Virus record (IMG/VR): IMGVR_UViG_3300036831_000050
Coordinates: 1-64,000 of that record
Source: a virus
Reading direction: 5' to 3' (one strand)
DNA length: 64,000 bases
This document shows, one piece after another, positions 18,969 through 28,608 of this stretch. Every line of letters starts with the position of its first letter. Positions within the stretch are counted from its first letter, which is position 1. The notes under the pieces were generated by a model, which worked only from the letters and a program-made list of their open reading frames with translations, was not told where the DNA came from and ran no database searches. A program made the position numbers and the translations under genes.

Positions 18969-21900
18969 TGAAGACCATTCCCGAGACCGTCCTGGCACGC
19001 TGGCTGTCAGGGGAGCTGGTCGGACAGGCCAAGCACCAGATGGTCGTGCGCGTTCGGCCTGGTGTCGTCATGCGCCAGTACGCCGAGCTTGAGCGCATCG
19101 ACCTGGCCAAGTGGCCGCACGTCACACCGATGATCTACGACGGCGACAATTCGACACCGTGGCAGGGTCAGTGGGTGCCGCTAGGCGACTGGGTGACGCT
19201 ACCGCACATACAGAGCAGCAAGTACACCCGGAGCTTTGACCAGAACGGCAGTTCCACGCTAACTGTCGTTCAGGACAACATCGCCTTCACGCCCCAGTCG
19301 GGCTTCGCGGGCATCTACCGCAACATCGAGCGCGGGTACTTCTCGCCGTCGCGTGGCATTGTGCTCAGCTCTCGGCCGAGCCTGTGGACCGAGACCGGCT
19401 GGACGGACGTGCTCAACGGCGGCTACCAGATCGAGCTATGGGAGGGCTACGGTCTGGACCGCGACCCGTCCGTCATTCCACTAGAGACCCCCGACCCGGT
19501 GACGCACTCCTGCGCCCCACCCGATGCGGCGATCTCCCGCACGTGGACGGGCCTCATCGAGACCGTCGATCTGGAGTCACAGCCCGACCACATCACCCTG
19601 ACATGTCGGGACTTCGGCATTCTCTTCACCGACCAGTACCTCCAGCATGCCAACAAGGACCCCGCCATCATCGCGCCGACCACCTTCGCGGACCGGCGCA
19701 CCACGATGGGCGAGCAGGCGGTCCAAGCCCTGCTGCCGCCGCCGAGCGGTGCCAACGGCGGTGGCCTACAGGGTAACTCTTACGAGGCCGTAGGCACGGA
19801 GGGTGCATATCTGAAGAAGCACGGCTACTTCGCCTTCACCACATCGAGAGCGTCGTCACGGTTCACCACCCCGGCCGACGCCAAGGTGGACACGTACAAC
19901 AGCACCTACCCGTGGGAGACCACCTCGTTCGTGCTGGCGAATGGCTGGGTGTCAGCAGCACAGGCCCACCCGAACGACTATCAATGGCTGGAGATGGACC
20001 TTCCGGCTGGTGAGTACAGCGAGTTCGACATGGCACTGCCGTTCGCCCAGGAGGCATGGGTGTCCATCTACGTTGGACCTGGCGGGGGCTGGTATGACGA
20101 CAAGACCGGGCTACTGCCCGAGGGCTGGGCCGACCCCGACGGGAACGGCGACACACCGCTCGGCATACCGTTCGTCCACCACTTCGGCACTGTTCCCCCG
20201 TCGTGGGTGCCGGGTACTGACAAGGCCGGGAATGTCATCAACGCGACGACGTATGCCGGTCCGCTTCAGTTCGGCCACGACTTCGTGGTGCCGAAGGGGT
20301 CAAAGCTGCGTGTCACATTCGGCAAGCTCAAGTTCCGCGACCCCTCCTATGACACCGCGCCACCGTTCCCCGCAGGACTGTGGGAGAAGTTGACCACCGA
20401 GATACAGAGCGTCTTGCCAGTACGGGATGCACGTGACCTAGTTGCGCGCGATCAGAAGGGGGTCGATGCCTGGAGTTCCGAAGTCAACAAGATGAAGGCA
20501 TGGCAGTCGCAGGCCCACCACTGGGTGAACACCCCCTCGGAGTGGCCGTCGTGGTGGACCGATGTGATGAGAGGCCAGCTCAACAACGTCCCGGCAGGCA
20601 GCGTGAAGATCAACGCCCCTGTCATGCAGGGCACGACCATGGGACCTGACGTACTTGTGCTCCCCAACCCTCACTCCCCCGACGGGTTTGACTACTTCGC
20701 CACCAACTACGACCACGGGCAGATCGACCGGGCCAACGACAAGAAGAGCTGGAGCAGTGAGCCGGTTGCCTGGTTTGACAGTCAGCTCAAGAATGCCGAG
20801 GCCCAGCTCGATGCCTGGCAGCGGCAGCTCAAGGGCGATCAGGAGTTCCTAGACCAGGCCATCAAGGCCAAGTCGGTGGCGGCGACGGCGAAGGCGCGGC
20901 TTGCCGCACTCATGTCAAATTACAAAGAGCTGTGGATCAAGGACTCCCATCATCGCCCCGGCTACTACGCTGGGTGCAACTACCTGCGTGCGTACAGAGT
21001 GTCAAAGACCGACCCGTCCGTCGATGTGGGTCAGTTCGACATGGGCGGCGCGCCGGTCAACGCCGAGCACTGGGTGCTCGTAGACGACGCCTCTGAAGTC
21101 ATCACCCAGCTCTGCATCTGGCTGGGCTTCAAGGAATGGGACATCGACCGCTACGGATGGTCACTTGTCAACCCGATGCAGTGGGGCATTGACAAGTTCT
21201 TCATCGACGTGGTGAATGACATGCTGGGCCAGGGCAACTACGTGTTCTTCATGGGACCGCCCACCGAGGACGACCGCAGCATCGGCGTGCCGAGCTTCAA
21301 GCAGCAGCGCGCAGTCGCCAACCCGGTGCCTGACATGCTTCAGGTAGACGACCACCTCCTCACCGAAGCAGCGCAGATGAAATGGGACCTGTCCACGCTG
21401 CCGGGGCAGTTCATCTACCGGGGCGACCCAGTGCCGACGGACGGCTCGCGCGGTCCCGGCCAGACGTATGAGAACGATCTGGTGGACACTTACATGGCAA
21501 CTTACGTTCCGCCGTGGGCTGGCGCGGAGAACTGGACACCCCTCGACGGCTCAGACCCAATGACAGTGGACCCGCCAAACAGGGTCGCCGGAGTCATGCG
21601 CCACTTCATTCAGACCGTCGGCGTCAACGTCGTCATCGGCCTCACCTCCAACGAGGAGTGCCTGTTCGCCTGCCTGCTGGCGGCCGTGCAGTACGCGCTC
21701 GGCATCGCCACCGGACAGGTTCAGGTGCCTGGTCTCGCGGTCCCGCAGCTCAACGACCAGATCAGCGTCGTTGACGAGGGGAGTGGCATCAACTCGCGCA
21801 TGTGGATCGCCTCGATTGACAGCGAACACACGGGCGGCTCCAACGGCATGTGGAAGATGGTCATATCAGGGTCTTACATCGACCACGTGGACATGGTGCT

Positions 21901-21994
21901 GGTGCTCGATGACTACTGGGCAGCACTCAAGGCGTACCAGGCACTCAAGCAGGACCCGATCACTCTCGTCCCCGTCGGACAGGTGGGCTTCTAA
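18968..21994 (+). CDS. large minor tail protein (baseplate hub/Tal-like)
   Basis: The 1008-residue product starts at a GTG that overlaps the TAG of the preceding gene. The N-terminal 250 residues have the beta-rich pattern of hub (gp27-like) domains. A middle part contains Trp-rich strands and an amphipathic helix (about 595-645). The C-terminal part returns to hub-like strands (LAVPQLNDQISVVDEGSG, MWKMVISGSYIDHVD). This organisation fits the tail-associated hub protein that docks fibres and opens the tail. No peptidase or lysozyme motif was recognised. Confidence 0.65.
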   Translation: MKTIPETVLARWLSGELVGQAKHQMVVRVRPGVVMRQYAELERIDLAKWPHVTPMIYDGDNSTPWQGQWVPLGDWVTLPHIQSSKYTRSFDQNGSSTLTVVQDNIAFTPQSGFAGIYRNIERGYFSPSRGIVLSSRPSLWTETGWTDVLNGGYQIELWEGYGLDRDPSVIPLETPDPVTHSCAPPDAAISRTWTGLIETVDLESQPDHITLTCRDFGILFTDQYLQHANKDPAIIAPTTFADRRTTMGEQAVQALLPPPSGANGGGLQGNSYEAVGTEGAYLKKHGYFAFTTSRASSRFTTPADAKVDTYNSTYPWETTSFVLANGWVSAAQAHPNDYQWLEMDLPAGEYSEFDMALPFAQEAWVSIYVGPGGGWYDDKTGLLPEGWADPDGNGDTPLGIPFVHHFGTVPPSWVPGTDKAGNVINATTYAGPLQFGHDFVVPKGSKLRVTFGKLKFRDPSYDTAPPFPAGLWEKLTTEIQSVLPVRDARDLVARDQKGVDAWSSEVNKMKAWQSQAHHWVNTPSEWPSWWTDVMRGQLNNVPAGSVKINAPVMQGTTMGPDVLVLPNPHSPDGFDYFATNYDHGQIDRANDKKSWSSEPVAWFDSQLKNAEAQLDAWQRQLKGDQEFLDQAIKAKSVAATAKARLAALMSNYKELWIKDSHHRPGYYAGCNYLRAYRVSKTDPSVDVGQFDMGGAPVNAEHWVLVDDASEVITQLCIWLGFKEWDIDRYGWSLVNPMQWGIDKFFIDVVNDMLGQGNYVFFMGPPTEDDRSIGVPSFKQQRAVANPVPDMLQVDDHLLTEAAQMKWDLSTLPGQFIYRGDPVPTDGSRGPGQTYENDLVDTYMATYVPPWAGAENWTPLDGSDPMTVDPPNRVAGVMRHFIQTVGVNVVIGLTSNEECLFACLLAAVQYALGIATGQVQVPGLAVPQLNDQISVVDEGSGINSRMWIASIDSEHTGGSNGMWKMVISGSYIDHVDMVLVLDDYWAALKAYQALKQDPITLVPVGQVGF

Positions 21995-22539
21995 TGGCTG
22001 GGGGCCAACGAGAGAACCAGAGTTGGGCCGAAAGCCAGCGGCACGCGGCAGGTCGGGCGAGCGGGAGGGCACGTGTCAACCAGCTCGGACGTGCGCTTGC
22101 TCGCGTTGAGATTCGCCGCGCCCAGACCGAGCAGAGCAAGGCCAAGCGCGCTGCACAGGGCCAGGGCGAGTATGACCAGCAAGTCCAGTTCCCGTTCCAC
22201 GGCAACGCCACGGCGGACTGGTCCTTCGTTGACAAGCAGGTCAAGCTCCGCATGCCATTCATCTCCGCCAAGCAGCAGCGTCCAGTGCCGTTCGAGACCC
22301 CACACTTCACCTACGGCGTAGTGCTTGACAACCCGCCGAAGGACATGCTCATCGTCGTGGTCACCGTGGTGCAGTGGACGGTGAATCGAAGGGGTTGGAC
22401 CACGGGCGCCACCGTTCGAGTGGCCGCCCAGGCGCCCAACGCCGGGAAGCTCGCGTTTAGCGGTACAGTCCATCTCACGTTCTCCGGTTACTCGGCGTAC
22501 GCCGAGAACCAGAACACTCAGCCACAAGGGAGCCTATAG
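21994..22539 (+). CDS. minor tail protein with lectin-like beta domain
   Basis: The 181-residue protein has a basic helical N-terminus (1-60). A beta domain follows from about 62: FPFHGNATADWSFVDKQV, VPFETPHFTYGVVLD and GTVHLTFSGYSA. The strand pattern recalls H-type-lectin-like modules of phage fibres, but this is tentative. It starts on the stop of the hub gene and is likely part of the adhesion complex. Confidence 0.5.
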   Translation: MAGGQRENQSWAESQRHAAGRASGRARVNQLGRALARVEIRRAQTEQSKAKRAAQGQGEYDQQVQFPFHGNATADWSFVDKQVKLRMPFISAKQQRPVPFETPHFTYGVVLDNPPKDMLIVVVTVVQWTVNRRGWTTGATVRVAAQAPNAGKLAFSGTVHLTFSGYSAYAENQNTQPQGSL

Positions 22540-22541
22540 CC

Positions 22542-24068
22542 ATGCCCGCCAAGACACCGTTCGCAGGTCTCGAAGTCCTCTTCGGTCCGGGCGACCCGCT
22601 CAGCTCTGACGGCTACGCCTTCACGGCCGTCAACCCGGTCGTCATCGACGCGCTGTTGCGCATCGGCGCTGTCACGCACAGGCACGATGGTCACGCCGCG
22701 ATGGCCGACCCGACCGATGCCCCGGTGCTGGCCGTCAACCCGGCCGGTGGCAACATTCCGGGCGGCCTGGAGCTGCACATCTGCTACACGCTGCTGGACA
22801 TCGACGGTGGCGAAACGCTCCCGGTCCCGGCTACCTCGATTGTCACACCGAGCGGCTTCGCGACCCCCACGAACGAGCCGAGCGTCGCGCAGATCGCGGT
22901 CCCCTCCGGGCACAAGGGTCTGCTGAAGGGCAGCTACAGCTTCGGCGTGACGGTCACGGACGGCGAGGGTGGCGAGACCCAGATGAGTCCCATGACGACC
23001 ATCTACGGGCAGGACGCCTTCCACGTCAGCGGCCTGACGGCACTCGTCAACGCTGCCAGCGGCAGCAACCCAATGGCGGGCTGGCGGCTGTGGGTGCAGG
23101 CGAACGGTGGTGCGCTGTACCTCATTGGCACGGGGACACATGCCACCGATGCCTTCACCTACGACGGCAATGTCATCGGTGACTGCACGATTAGCCCACC
23201 CGCGATTGACACCACCACCACGAACAACCAGCTTGAGGTGACAGTTCCGAACACGCAGCCTGCGGGCGCTGAGCGGTTCGCAATCTACGTCAGCATCAAC
23301 GGCGCCTTCAACTCACCGGCCCTACTTGGCGGCCCGTACCCCGCTGCCGATCTCGGCACTGTCAAGACATTCGCCAACCTGCTGGTCCAGCCTGGCGCTC
23401 CGCCACCCGTCAGTCGCTCCTACCCCGGCGCGGCGAAAATCGACCCGGACACGGAGATGCTGGCCTTCCCCTGGAAGCGGCCGGTGGCCACCAGCGCCGA
23501 CCTGCCATCGGGCGCCAACGAGGACGGCGACGTACGCATCGCGCTCGACACCAAGATTCCGTGGGTGTGGAACGCGGCCGGACCCGCCTGGGAGATTCTG
23601 CCGATTCCCGACGTTGAGCCGGTGGACTCGTTCAAGGGCACGGTGGCCACTACGGCAGCACTTCCGTCTGCCGGTAACACCGACGGCGACGTGTATCTGG
23701 TCCGCGATAGCTACCAGCTCTGGGTCTGGGAGAACACGGCAGCCGTGTGGGTGCCGCTTACCGAGGAGGCGGCCAACCATCAGGTCGCCGCCTATCAGCT
23801 CGTCCTCACCGACGTGGGCAAGACCGTGGAGTTCGACGTGGCGGCCGGAGCGGCCGTGACGGTGCCGACCCATGCCACGGTGGCCTTCCCCGTGGGCGCG
23901 GTCATCAGAGTCCTCCAATTCGGCGCGGGGCAGGCAGCGATCACCGCTGCGGGCGGTGTCACGATTCACTCCAAGGGAGGTCTGACCCATACCGCCGCCC
24001 AGTACAGCGAAGTGAAGCTGCGTCAGCGCGCCGTCGATGAGTGGGTGCTGACCGGCGACCTGGCATGA
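22542..24068 (+). CDS. tail fibre/receptor-binding protein
   Basis: The 508-residue protein contains fibronectin/Ig-like strands to about 300. It then has two copies of the phage-fibre repeat: ATSADLPSGANEDGDVRIA near 320 and ATTAALPSAGNTDGDVYLV near 370, each ending in a WVWNxAGPAWE-type loop. A C-terminal beta domain (YQLVLTDVGKTVEFDV to the end) is common in tail tips. It was recognised by these repeats. The four last bases overlap the next ATG. Confidence 0.7.
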   Translation: MPAKTPFAGLEVLFGPGDPLSSDGYAFTAVNPVVIDALLRIGAVTHRHDGHAAMADPTDAPVLAVNPAGGNIPGGLELHICYTLLDIDGGETLPVPATSIVTPSGFATPTNEPSVAQIAVPSGHKGLLKGSYSFGVTVTDGEGGETQMSPMTTIYGQDAFHVSGLTALVNAASGSNPMAGWRLWVQANGGALYLIGTGTHATDAFTYDGNVIGDCTISPPAIDTTTTNNQLEVTVPNTQPAGAERFAIYVSINGAFNSPALLGGPYPAADLGTVKTFANLLVQPGAPPPVSRSYPGAAKIDPDTEMLAFPWKRPVATSADLPSGANEDGDVRIALDTKIPWVWNAAGPAWEILPIPDVEPVDSFKGTVATTAALPSAGNTDGDVYLVRDSYQLWVWENTAAVWVPLTEEAANHQVAAYQLVLTDVGKTVEFDVAAGAAVTVPTHATVAFPVGAVIRVLQFGAGQAAITAAGGVTIHSKGGLTHTAAQYSEVKLRQRAVDEWVLTGDLA

Positions 24069-25108
24069 GTCCGGTCCCCGCATTCAAGGACGACTTCAGC
24101 ACTGACAACAGTGCTACGTGGCAGTTCGACGCCTATCTGGGCGGTGGAGGTGACGGGGGCGCCTTCGGCGGAAACTCCTGGGACCTGACAGCCTTCCCCG
24201 GCAATCTGTACGTCGCATCGGAGGCGGGGGCGCCCCATGAGTTCGTCACGATTGCGGCGGCCGGTCATGACTTCACTGTGGCCACGTGCAACGTCGTGGC
24301 CGTGCAGATGGTGGGCTTCCCTGGTGGCACCGACCGCGCCCATGGAGTGTCCGTAGGACTGGCGAACTTGACCGCCCCCTACAACGAGCTGGTGGCCAGT
24401 CTCAACGGGAACCTGCTCGGCCTGTGTCTCGGCCACTCCCCCGATCTCACGTCCACGTTGATCGACATACCTGACACCGCCGACGGCTTCGCCTGCGACA
24501 ACACCCTGCCGCTTTGGCTGGCGCTGGTGCTCGACGGACCAGACACACTGGCGTGTGTCTACGACACGGACCCCTTCGCTGGCGGTGCGCTGCCGACTCC
24601 AAGGGCCAAACTCAAGTGGAGTGATTACGCAGTCGCGCAGGGCCAGCCAGCGGACCCCACGACAGGCCTGGGGACCTGCGTGCCGCAGCTCGGCTTCTGG
24701 CTGACCGGCATCAGTCCGCAGGACACGATGAGGGTGGACAACTGGGAGGCAGGCGAGATGCCTCGCGTCCAGCCCGACAACATCAAGGTGGGGGCACAGC
24801 CCAACTCGATTCCGGCCGACGGCACGTCGCAGAGCGATGTAACGGCGCTCGTCAGGGATCACACGGGCGCGGGCGTGCCCGGACTAGCCGTGGTCTTCAC
24901 ACCGGCCGCGCACTTCGGTGGCGCTGTCACTGACAACGGCGACGGGTCCTACGACACGCTCTTCACCAGCGACACCAACCCAGGCTCGGTAGAGGTGCAG
25001 GCCAAGACCGGGACCATCTCTGCCACCACCTCGATTCAGCAGAGGCCACCGGGCGACATTCACGCTGGGCCGCCGCAGGTCGGGATCGTGAAGCGGGGTC
25101 CACGATGA
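24065..25108 (+). CDS. minor tail protein with C-terminal Ig-like (invasin-type) domain
   Basis: The 347-residue product starts at the ATGA overlap at 24065, not at the upstream ATG at 24041 inside the neighbour. Residues 1-230 look like a concanavalin-type beta-sandwich (GNLLGLCLGHSPDL, LALVLDGPDTLACVYD). Residues 238-325 form a Big-1/invasin-like Ig domain (SIPADGTSQSDVTALVRD, then DNGDGSYDTLFTSDTNPG). This domain is nearly repeated in the next protein. Both are probably surface-exposed fibres. Confidence 0.65.
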   Translation: MSPVPAFKDDFSTDNSATWQFDAYLGGGGDGGAFGGNSWDLTAFPGNLYVASEAGAPHEFVTIAAAGHDFTVATCNVVAVQMVGFPGGTDRAHGVSVGLANLTAPYNELVASLNGNLLGLCLGHSPDLTSTLIDIPDTADGFACDNTLPLWLALVLDGPDTLACVYDTDPFAGGALPTPRAKLKWSDYAVAQGQPADPTTGLGTCVPQLGFWLTGISPQDTMRVDNWEAGEMPRVQPDNIKVGAQPNSIPADGTSQSDVTALVRDHTGAGVPGLAVVFTPAAHFGGAVTDNGDGSYDTLFTSDTNPGSVEVQAKTGTISATTSIQQRPPGDIHAGPPQVGIVKRGPR

Positions 25109-26091
25109 CGCACTGGACCGATGACTTCACGCACGACCACTTCACGGACGGCACCTACACGGTCGGAGCACTCCCGTCCTACCACGTGGGTGGGGGTGAC
25201 CTGTCCGTGGAGGTGCTGGACTGGACGGACGAACACCTCAGTGGCCGCTATCTGCGCGACGGCGGTGTGTTCACGTCCTGGCTGAGGGTCGATGACATCA
25301 CCAACCTCTACTTCGCGCAGCTCAGACTCTCCAACCTGAGTGACACCTTCATTCGCGGACTGATCTACGGTCCCGATATACCTTCGGGGGTCGGCGGTGT
25401 CGCGAACGAGGCCGATGTCACCTACGGAGGGCCGAGCTTCGGCGGCGACTTCGCCATGTTCTTCGCTGACCAGCCGACGAGTGGGCCGGTCACGATCACC
25501 ATGGAGGTCTTCGCCCCCGGTCTGCTGATAGGCCAGGCTGCCATCAGGCTCAAGGTCACGTGGCCTCCCGACCACTTTGACGAGAGCGTGTTGGCCATCG
25601 CTGACGCCGACTGGGCGACGCTCAAGGGCATGACACTCTGGCCAGAGGTAGTGGCCAACGGCCGTTCGGGGCTAGGCGCGCTGGACCCCAGCGCCCATGA
25701 TGTCGTCTTCACTGAGTGGCACTACGACGATGAGGGCGGCGGGCCGCCTCCGCCTCCGCCGAGAGCGACGATGGCGCTCGGCGCCAACCCCGGGTCAATT
25801 CCAGCAGACGCCAGCTCGACCAGTGATGTGACAGCGTACGTGAGAGACCATTCGGGCGCGGGTGTGCCTGGCCTGGGCGTCGTGTTCACACCGGCCTCGC
25901 ATTTCGGCGGCGCCGTCACCGACAATGGCGACGGGACCTACGACACGACTTTCACCAGCGACCTGAACCCCGGCTCGGTGGAGGTGCAGGCGGCGGCGGC
26001 CACCCTCAGGGCCACCACGGCCATTCGGCAGCGGGGCGAGCAGGGCGATATGCACGCTGGCGCCCATCAAGTAGGCATTTTGCGGCCTTAG
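25105..26091 (+). CDS. minor tail protein, paralogue sharing the Ig-like domain
   Basis: The 328-residue protein overlaps the previous gene by four bases. The N-terminal 210 residues are a different beta-sandwich, then a GGGPPPPPPR linker, then an Ig-like domain (SIPADASSTSDVTAYVRD, DNGDGTYDTTFTSDLNPG) almost the same as that of its neighbour. Both end in a GDxHAGxxQVGI peptide. This suggests domain duplication with swapping of the receptor-facing part. It closes the virion module. Confidence 0.65.
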   Translation: MTHWTDDFTHDHFTDGTYTVGALPSYHVGGGDLSVEVLDWTDEHLSGRYLRDGGVFTSWLRVDDITNLYFAQLRLSNLSDTFIRGLIYGPDIPSGVGGVANEADVTYGGPSFGGDFAMFFADQPTSGPVTITMEVFAPGLLIGQAAIRLKVTWPPDHFDESVLAIADADWATLKGMTLWPEVVANGRSGLGALDPSAHDVVFTEWHYDDEGGGPPPPPPRATMALGANPGSIPADASSTSDVTAYVRDHSGAGVPGLGVVFTPASHFGGAVTDNGDGTYDTTFTSDLNPGSVEVQAAAATLRATTAIRQRGEQGDMHAGAHQVGILRP

Positions 26092-26177
26092 GGAAAGTCT
26101 CCAGTTTGCGGGAAGAACACAGGTTCCGTCCGAGCCATGGGGCATGATGCAACAGTCCGAATCGAGAGGAGTACCCG
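26092..26177 (+). other. intergenic start of the replication/recombination operon
   Basis: The 86-base gap separates virion and DNA-metabolism modules. It contains GAGAGGAG as the ribosome site. No convincing -35/-10 pair or intrinsic terminator is visible. Confidence 0.5.
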
Positions 26178-27218
26178 ATGCCCCAGCAGCAGTGGCAGCC
26201 ACCCGCGCCGCCAGACGAACCCGTGCAGGAAGGTGCGCGTTGGCGCTGGCATAAGCCGCCCAGCGAGGCCGTGGCCACGTGGTTTGGCCAGCAGCACATC
26301 GCAGACGAGCTGGACCATGAGCACTACGTCGGCGGCGTGGTCCTCATTCCCCAGTCGGAGAAGGTGAAGTACACCAAGCCCGACGGCAGCGGCACCATCG
26401 AGCGCCAGGAACAGGTCTTCACGCCGTACGTCCAGATCGGGACGCGCATCGCCTACTTCCACGATCTCGCGGAAGCGCGCAACTTGATTCCTGTCATAGA
26501 GCCAGCCGACGTGCCGCGTGCCACCAACCCCCAGTCGCTCTACTTCAACGCCAACATGGAGGCGGGCCTGTGGTGGCACGTCGTCGCCGGTCGCAACCAG
26601 GGCGACGGCAACCAGCGGTTCCTCTGCGCGACGTGGACCGTGGCGCTCTACAAGCCCGAGAGCTACGCGCGCAAGCTCAACGGCCACAAAGAGATGCCCG
26701 TGCGTCAGGGCCGGGGCACCAAGCAGGTCTGGGGCAGCGCCGACATCAACCAGATCGCCAAGGCTCAGACCGGCGCCATCGGCCGCGCGTTGGGCGTGTG
26801 CGGCATTCTCGTCGTCGGCACGGGTATCGCCACGGCGGAGGACATGCAGGAGTACGTCGGAGCACCGCCCCAGCAGCCCGTGCAGGGCGAGCCGCAGCTT
26901 CCCGTACCCACCGAGGTGCCTGGGGCCGAGGCGCCGCCACTGGACCCGGAGGCCGCGCTGGACCAGCTCAGGGCGCACGCCATGACCCTCCAGGCCCAGA
27001 TGCAGGAGCGCGGCGTGTGGCCGGAGTTCTCGGCCTGGTACTCCGAACGGGCCAAAGAGTCCGGGTGGTCCAGCCTCAACGACGTGCCGCACGATGCACT
27101 GCGCGGCGTCGTCAGTCGCATGGAGCGCATGGTGGCCGAGGCGCCCGCCAGTGTGCCTAACGAGCAAACTCAAGTCGCACCACTAGAGGAGGTGGCGAGT
27201 GAGCCGGTTCAGCAGTGA
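26178..27218 (+). CDS. ERF-like single-strand annealing protein (tentative)
   Basis: The 346-residue protein has a core (about 45-225) with the motif IAKAQTGAIGRALGVCGI followed by TAEDMQEY. The AxTxAIGRAL pattern is typical of ERF/Rad52-type phage annealing proteins. The middle Pro/Glu-rich linker and helical C-terminus are also common there. It lies upstream of a RusA-like resolvase and a Cas4-like exonuclease, giving a coherent recombination module. The C-terminus overlaps the next gene by 20 bases. Confidence is moderate because only the core motif was recognised. Confidence 0.55.
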   Translation: MPQQQWQPPAPPDEPVQEGARWRWHKPPSEAVATWFGQQHIADELDHEHYVGGVVLIPQSEKVKYTKPDGSGTIERQEQVFTPYVQIGTRIAYFHDLAEARNLIPVIEPADVPRATNPQSLYFNANMEAGLWWHVVAGRNQGDGNQRFLCATWTVALYKPESYARKLNGHKEMPVRQGRGTKQVWGSADINQIAKAQTGAIGRALGVCGILVVGTGIATAEDMQEYVGAPPQQPVQGEPQLPVPTEVPGAEAPPLDPEAALDQLRAHAMTLQAQMQERGVWPEFSAWYSERAKESGWSSLNDVPHDALRGVVSRMERMVAEAPASVPNEQTQVAPLEEVASEPVQQ

Positions 27219-27780
27219 CTACGACGACGAGTATTTCCCCAACCAGGCCGCGCTCTGGCAGGCCAACGCCAGACGCGCACTGAAGGGGAAGAAGGGTCGC
27301 AAGGCTCTCGCTGAGCTGCGCGACGCACTGCGGGCACTGCCCGAGAAGCGCCTGATCGCTGGCGCGCTGTGCACCGTGGGCGGCCTGGAGCGACCCGACA
27401 TCGCGGAGAAGCTGGCCGAGGAGGAGCGCCGTCATGAGGAGAACCCTCAGTGGGGCAACTGGTATCGCGACGAGGCGACGAGCAAGGTGAAGGAAGAGGG
27501 CGAGGGCGTGTGCGCCATCGGCGCATACCTCTGGCACCGCGAAGTGAAGGCCGGGACCGACCCCGAGGAGGCGTTCGCCAAGCTGCCGACACTGCTCGAC
27601 ATCGACGGTGGTGACTACGAGACCGCGAGGGCGGGCCACGAAGCCGGACTCACCTTCACGCTCGCCTGGCAGCTCGCCTGGCGCAACGACGAGGAGTACG
27701 ACGGCCTGTCACCAGAGGAGCGGTACGAGTCCTTCATGCGCTGGCTCGATGAGGAGCTGGGCGACGCGGTGGCGGCGTGA
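27199..27780 (+). CDS. conserved-looking helical protein, unknown
   Basis: The 193-residue product starts at a GTG within the end of the preceding gene, with GGAGGTGGCG as ribosome site. It has N-terminal KGRKALAELRDALRALPEK and a Glu/Trp-rich rest that looks helical. GVCAIGAYLWHRE is a central hydrophobic helix. The last four bases overlap the next start. No catalytic motif is visible; its place suggests a recombination accessory. Confidence 0.6.
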   Translation: MSRFSSDYDDEYFPNQAALWQANARRALKGKKGRKALAELRDALRALPEKRLIAGALCTVGGLERPDIAEKLAEEERRHEENPQWGNWYRDEATSKVKEEGEGVCAIGAYLWHREVKAGTDPEEAFAKLPTLLDIDGGDYETARAGHEAGLTFTLAWQLAWRNDEEYDGLSPEERYESFMRWLDEELGDAVAA

Positions 27781-28232
27781 CCCTCCACCCCGACAGCCAC
27801 ACCGAGCTGCCGACCATCGAGCAGACCTACGTCCTGACAATCAAGGGTGCGCCGAAGTCGATCAACGCTGGCGGCGGCGGCACACGTGCCAACCACTACG
27901 CGGCGGCGGCCGAGAAGAAGCACTGGCAGGGTCAGTTCGGCCTAGAGCTGATGGTCGCCAAGGTCCGACGGAACATGCTGTTCTGCGGTGTGACTGTCAC
28001 GGTGCGCTTCAAGCATCGTAGCGGCAAGGGGCGCGACGCAGAGAACTACCGCCAGCCCATCATCAAGCCACTGCTCGACGCTCTTCAGGCTGGCGGCTAC
28101 CTTGAGAACGACACTGAGGAGTTCGTCAAGGTCCACGATGTCACCCTGGAGGAGGGCGTGGCCGAGTGGCCGCACGCCGACCCCCGAATCAAGTCAGAGA
28201 TGATCGTCCAACTGGAGGCTGCCTACCTATGA
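27777..28232 (+). CDS. RusA-like Holliday junction resolvase
   Basis: The 151-residue protein starts at a GTGA overlap. RusA-family features include the GAPKSINAG strand-loop (24-32) and the acidic core GRDAENYRQPIIKPLLDAL (86-104). ENDTEEFVKVHDV (110-122) completes it. Asp87, Asp101 and Asp112 are the likely metal-binding positions. It should cut branched intermediates during recombination or before packaging. Neighbours are an annealing protein and a nuclease. Confidence 0.7.
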   Translation: MTLHPDSHTELPTIEQTYVLTIKGAPKSINAGGGGTRANHYAAAAEKKHWQGQFGLELMVAKVRRNMLFCGVTVTVRFKHRSGKGRDAENYRQPIIKPLLDALQAGGYLENDTEEFVKVHDVTLEEGVAEWPHADPRIKSEMIVQLEAAYL

Positions 28233-28417
28233 ACCTAGTCCCCCGCACCTACGTGTGCATCGCCCAGCTTCAGGTCGTCGCGCCGGACCCAGCGACAGCC
28301 CAGGAGGCCATCAAGACCGCCGCCGCCAACGTGGCGCCGACGCTCGCCGCCCAGACCGTCCCCGTGACGCTGAGCTTCGAGGAGGAGCAGGGCATGCCCG
28401 TCCTGGCCGAGACATGA
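28229..28417 (+). CDS. small alpha/beta protein, unknown
   Basis: The product has 62 residues with one strand, a helix (ATAQEAIKTAAANVA) and a second strand (PVTLSFEEEQG). ATGA overlaps exist at both ends, so it is likely translated by coupling. Function unknown. Confidence 0.6.
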   Translation: MNLVPRTYVCIAQLQVVAPDPATAQEAIKTAAANVAPTLAAQTVPVTLSFEEEQGMPVLAET

Positions 28418-28608
28418 AGGTCCGCGTGAACATCGTCATCGACTACGAGTTCACGGACAAAGAGGCGCACGACAGCTACGGCGCCTACGACCCGGCCACC
28501 GTGGCAGCAGCGATGCAGGCGCAGGGCGAGCGTGAGCTGATCGGCGCCTTCGAGCACAAGCAGGGCGTGCAGCACGTCGGCCTGACAGTGCACCCGCTCT
28601 ATGGCTGA
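28414..28608 (+). CDS. small alpha/beta protein, unknown
   Basis: The product has 64 residues: strand MKVRVNIVIDYEF, a helix region rich in Ala and Gln, and strand QHVGLTVHPL. It has an ATGA overlap upstream and an eight-base overlap downstream. It is similar in layout to the preceding gene but without clear sequence identity. Confidence 0.6.
   Translation: MKVRVNIVIDYEFTDKEAHDSYGAYDPATVAAAMQAQGERELIGAFEHKQGVQHVGLTVHPLYG

Noticed and set aside
26092-26177. Promoter before the ERF-like gene
   Set aside because: TTGCGG and CATGAT-like boxes exist but the spacing is about 30 bases; not reported as a promoter.
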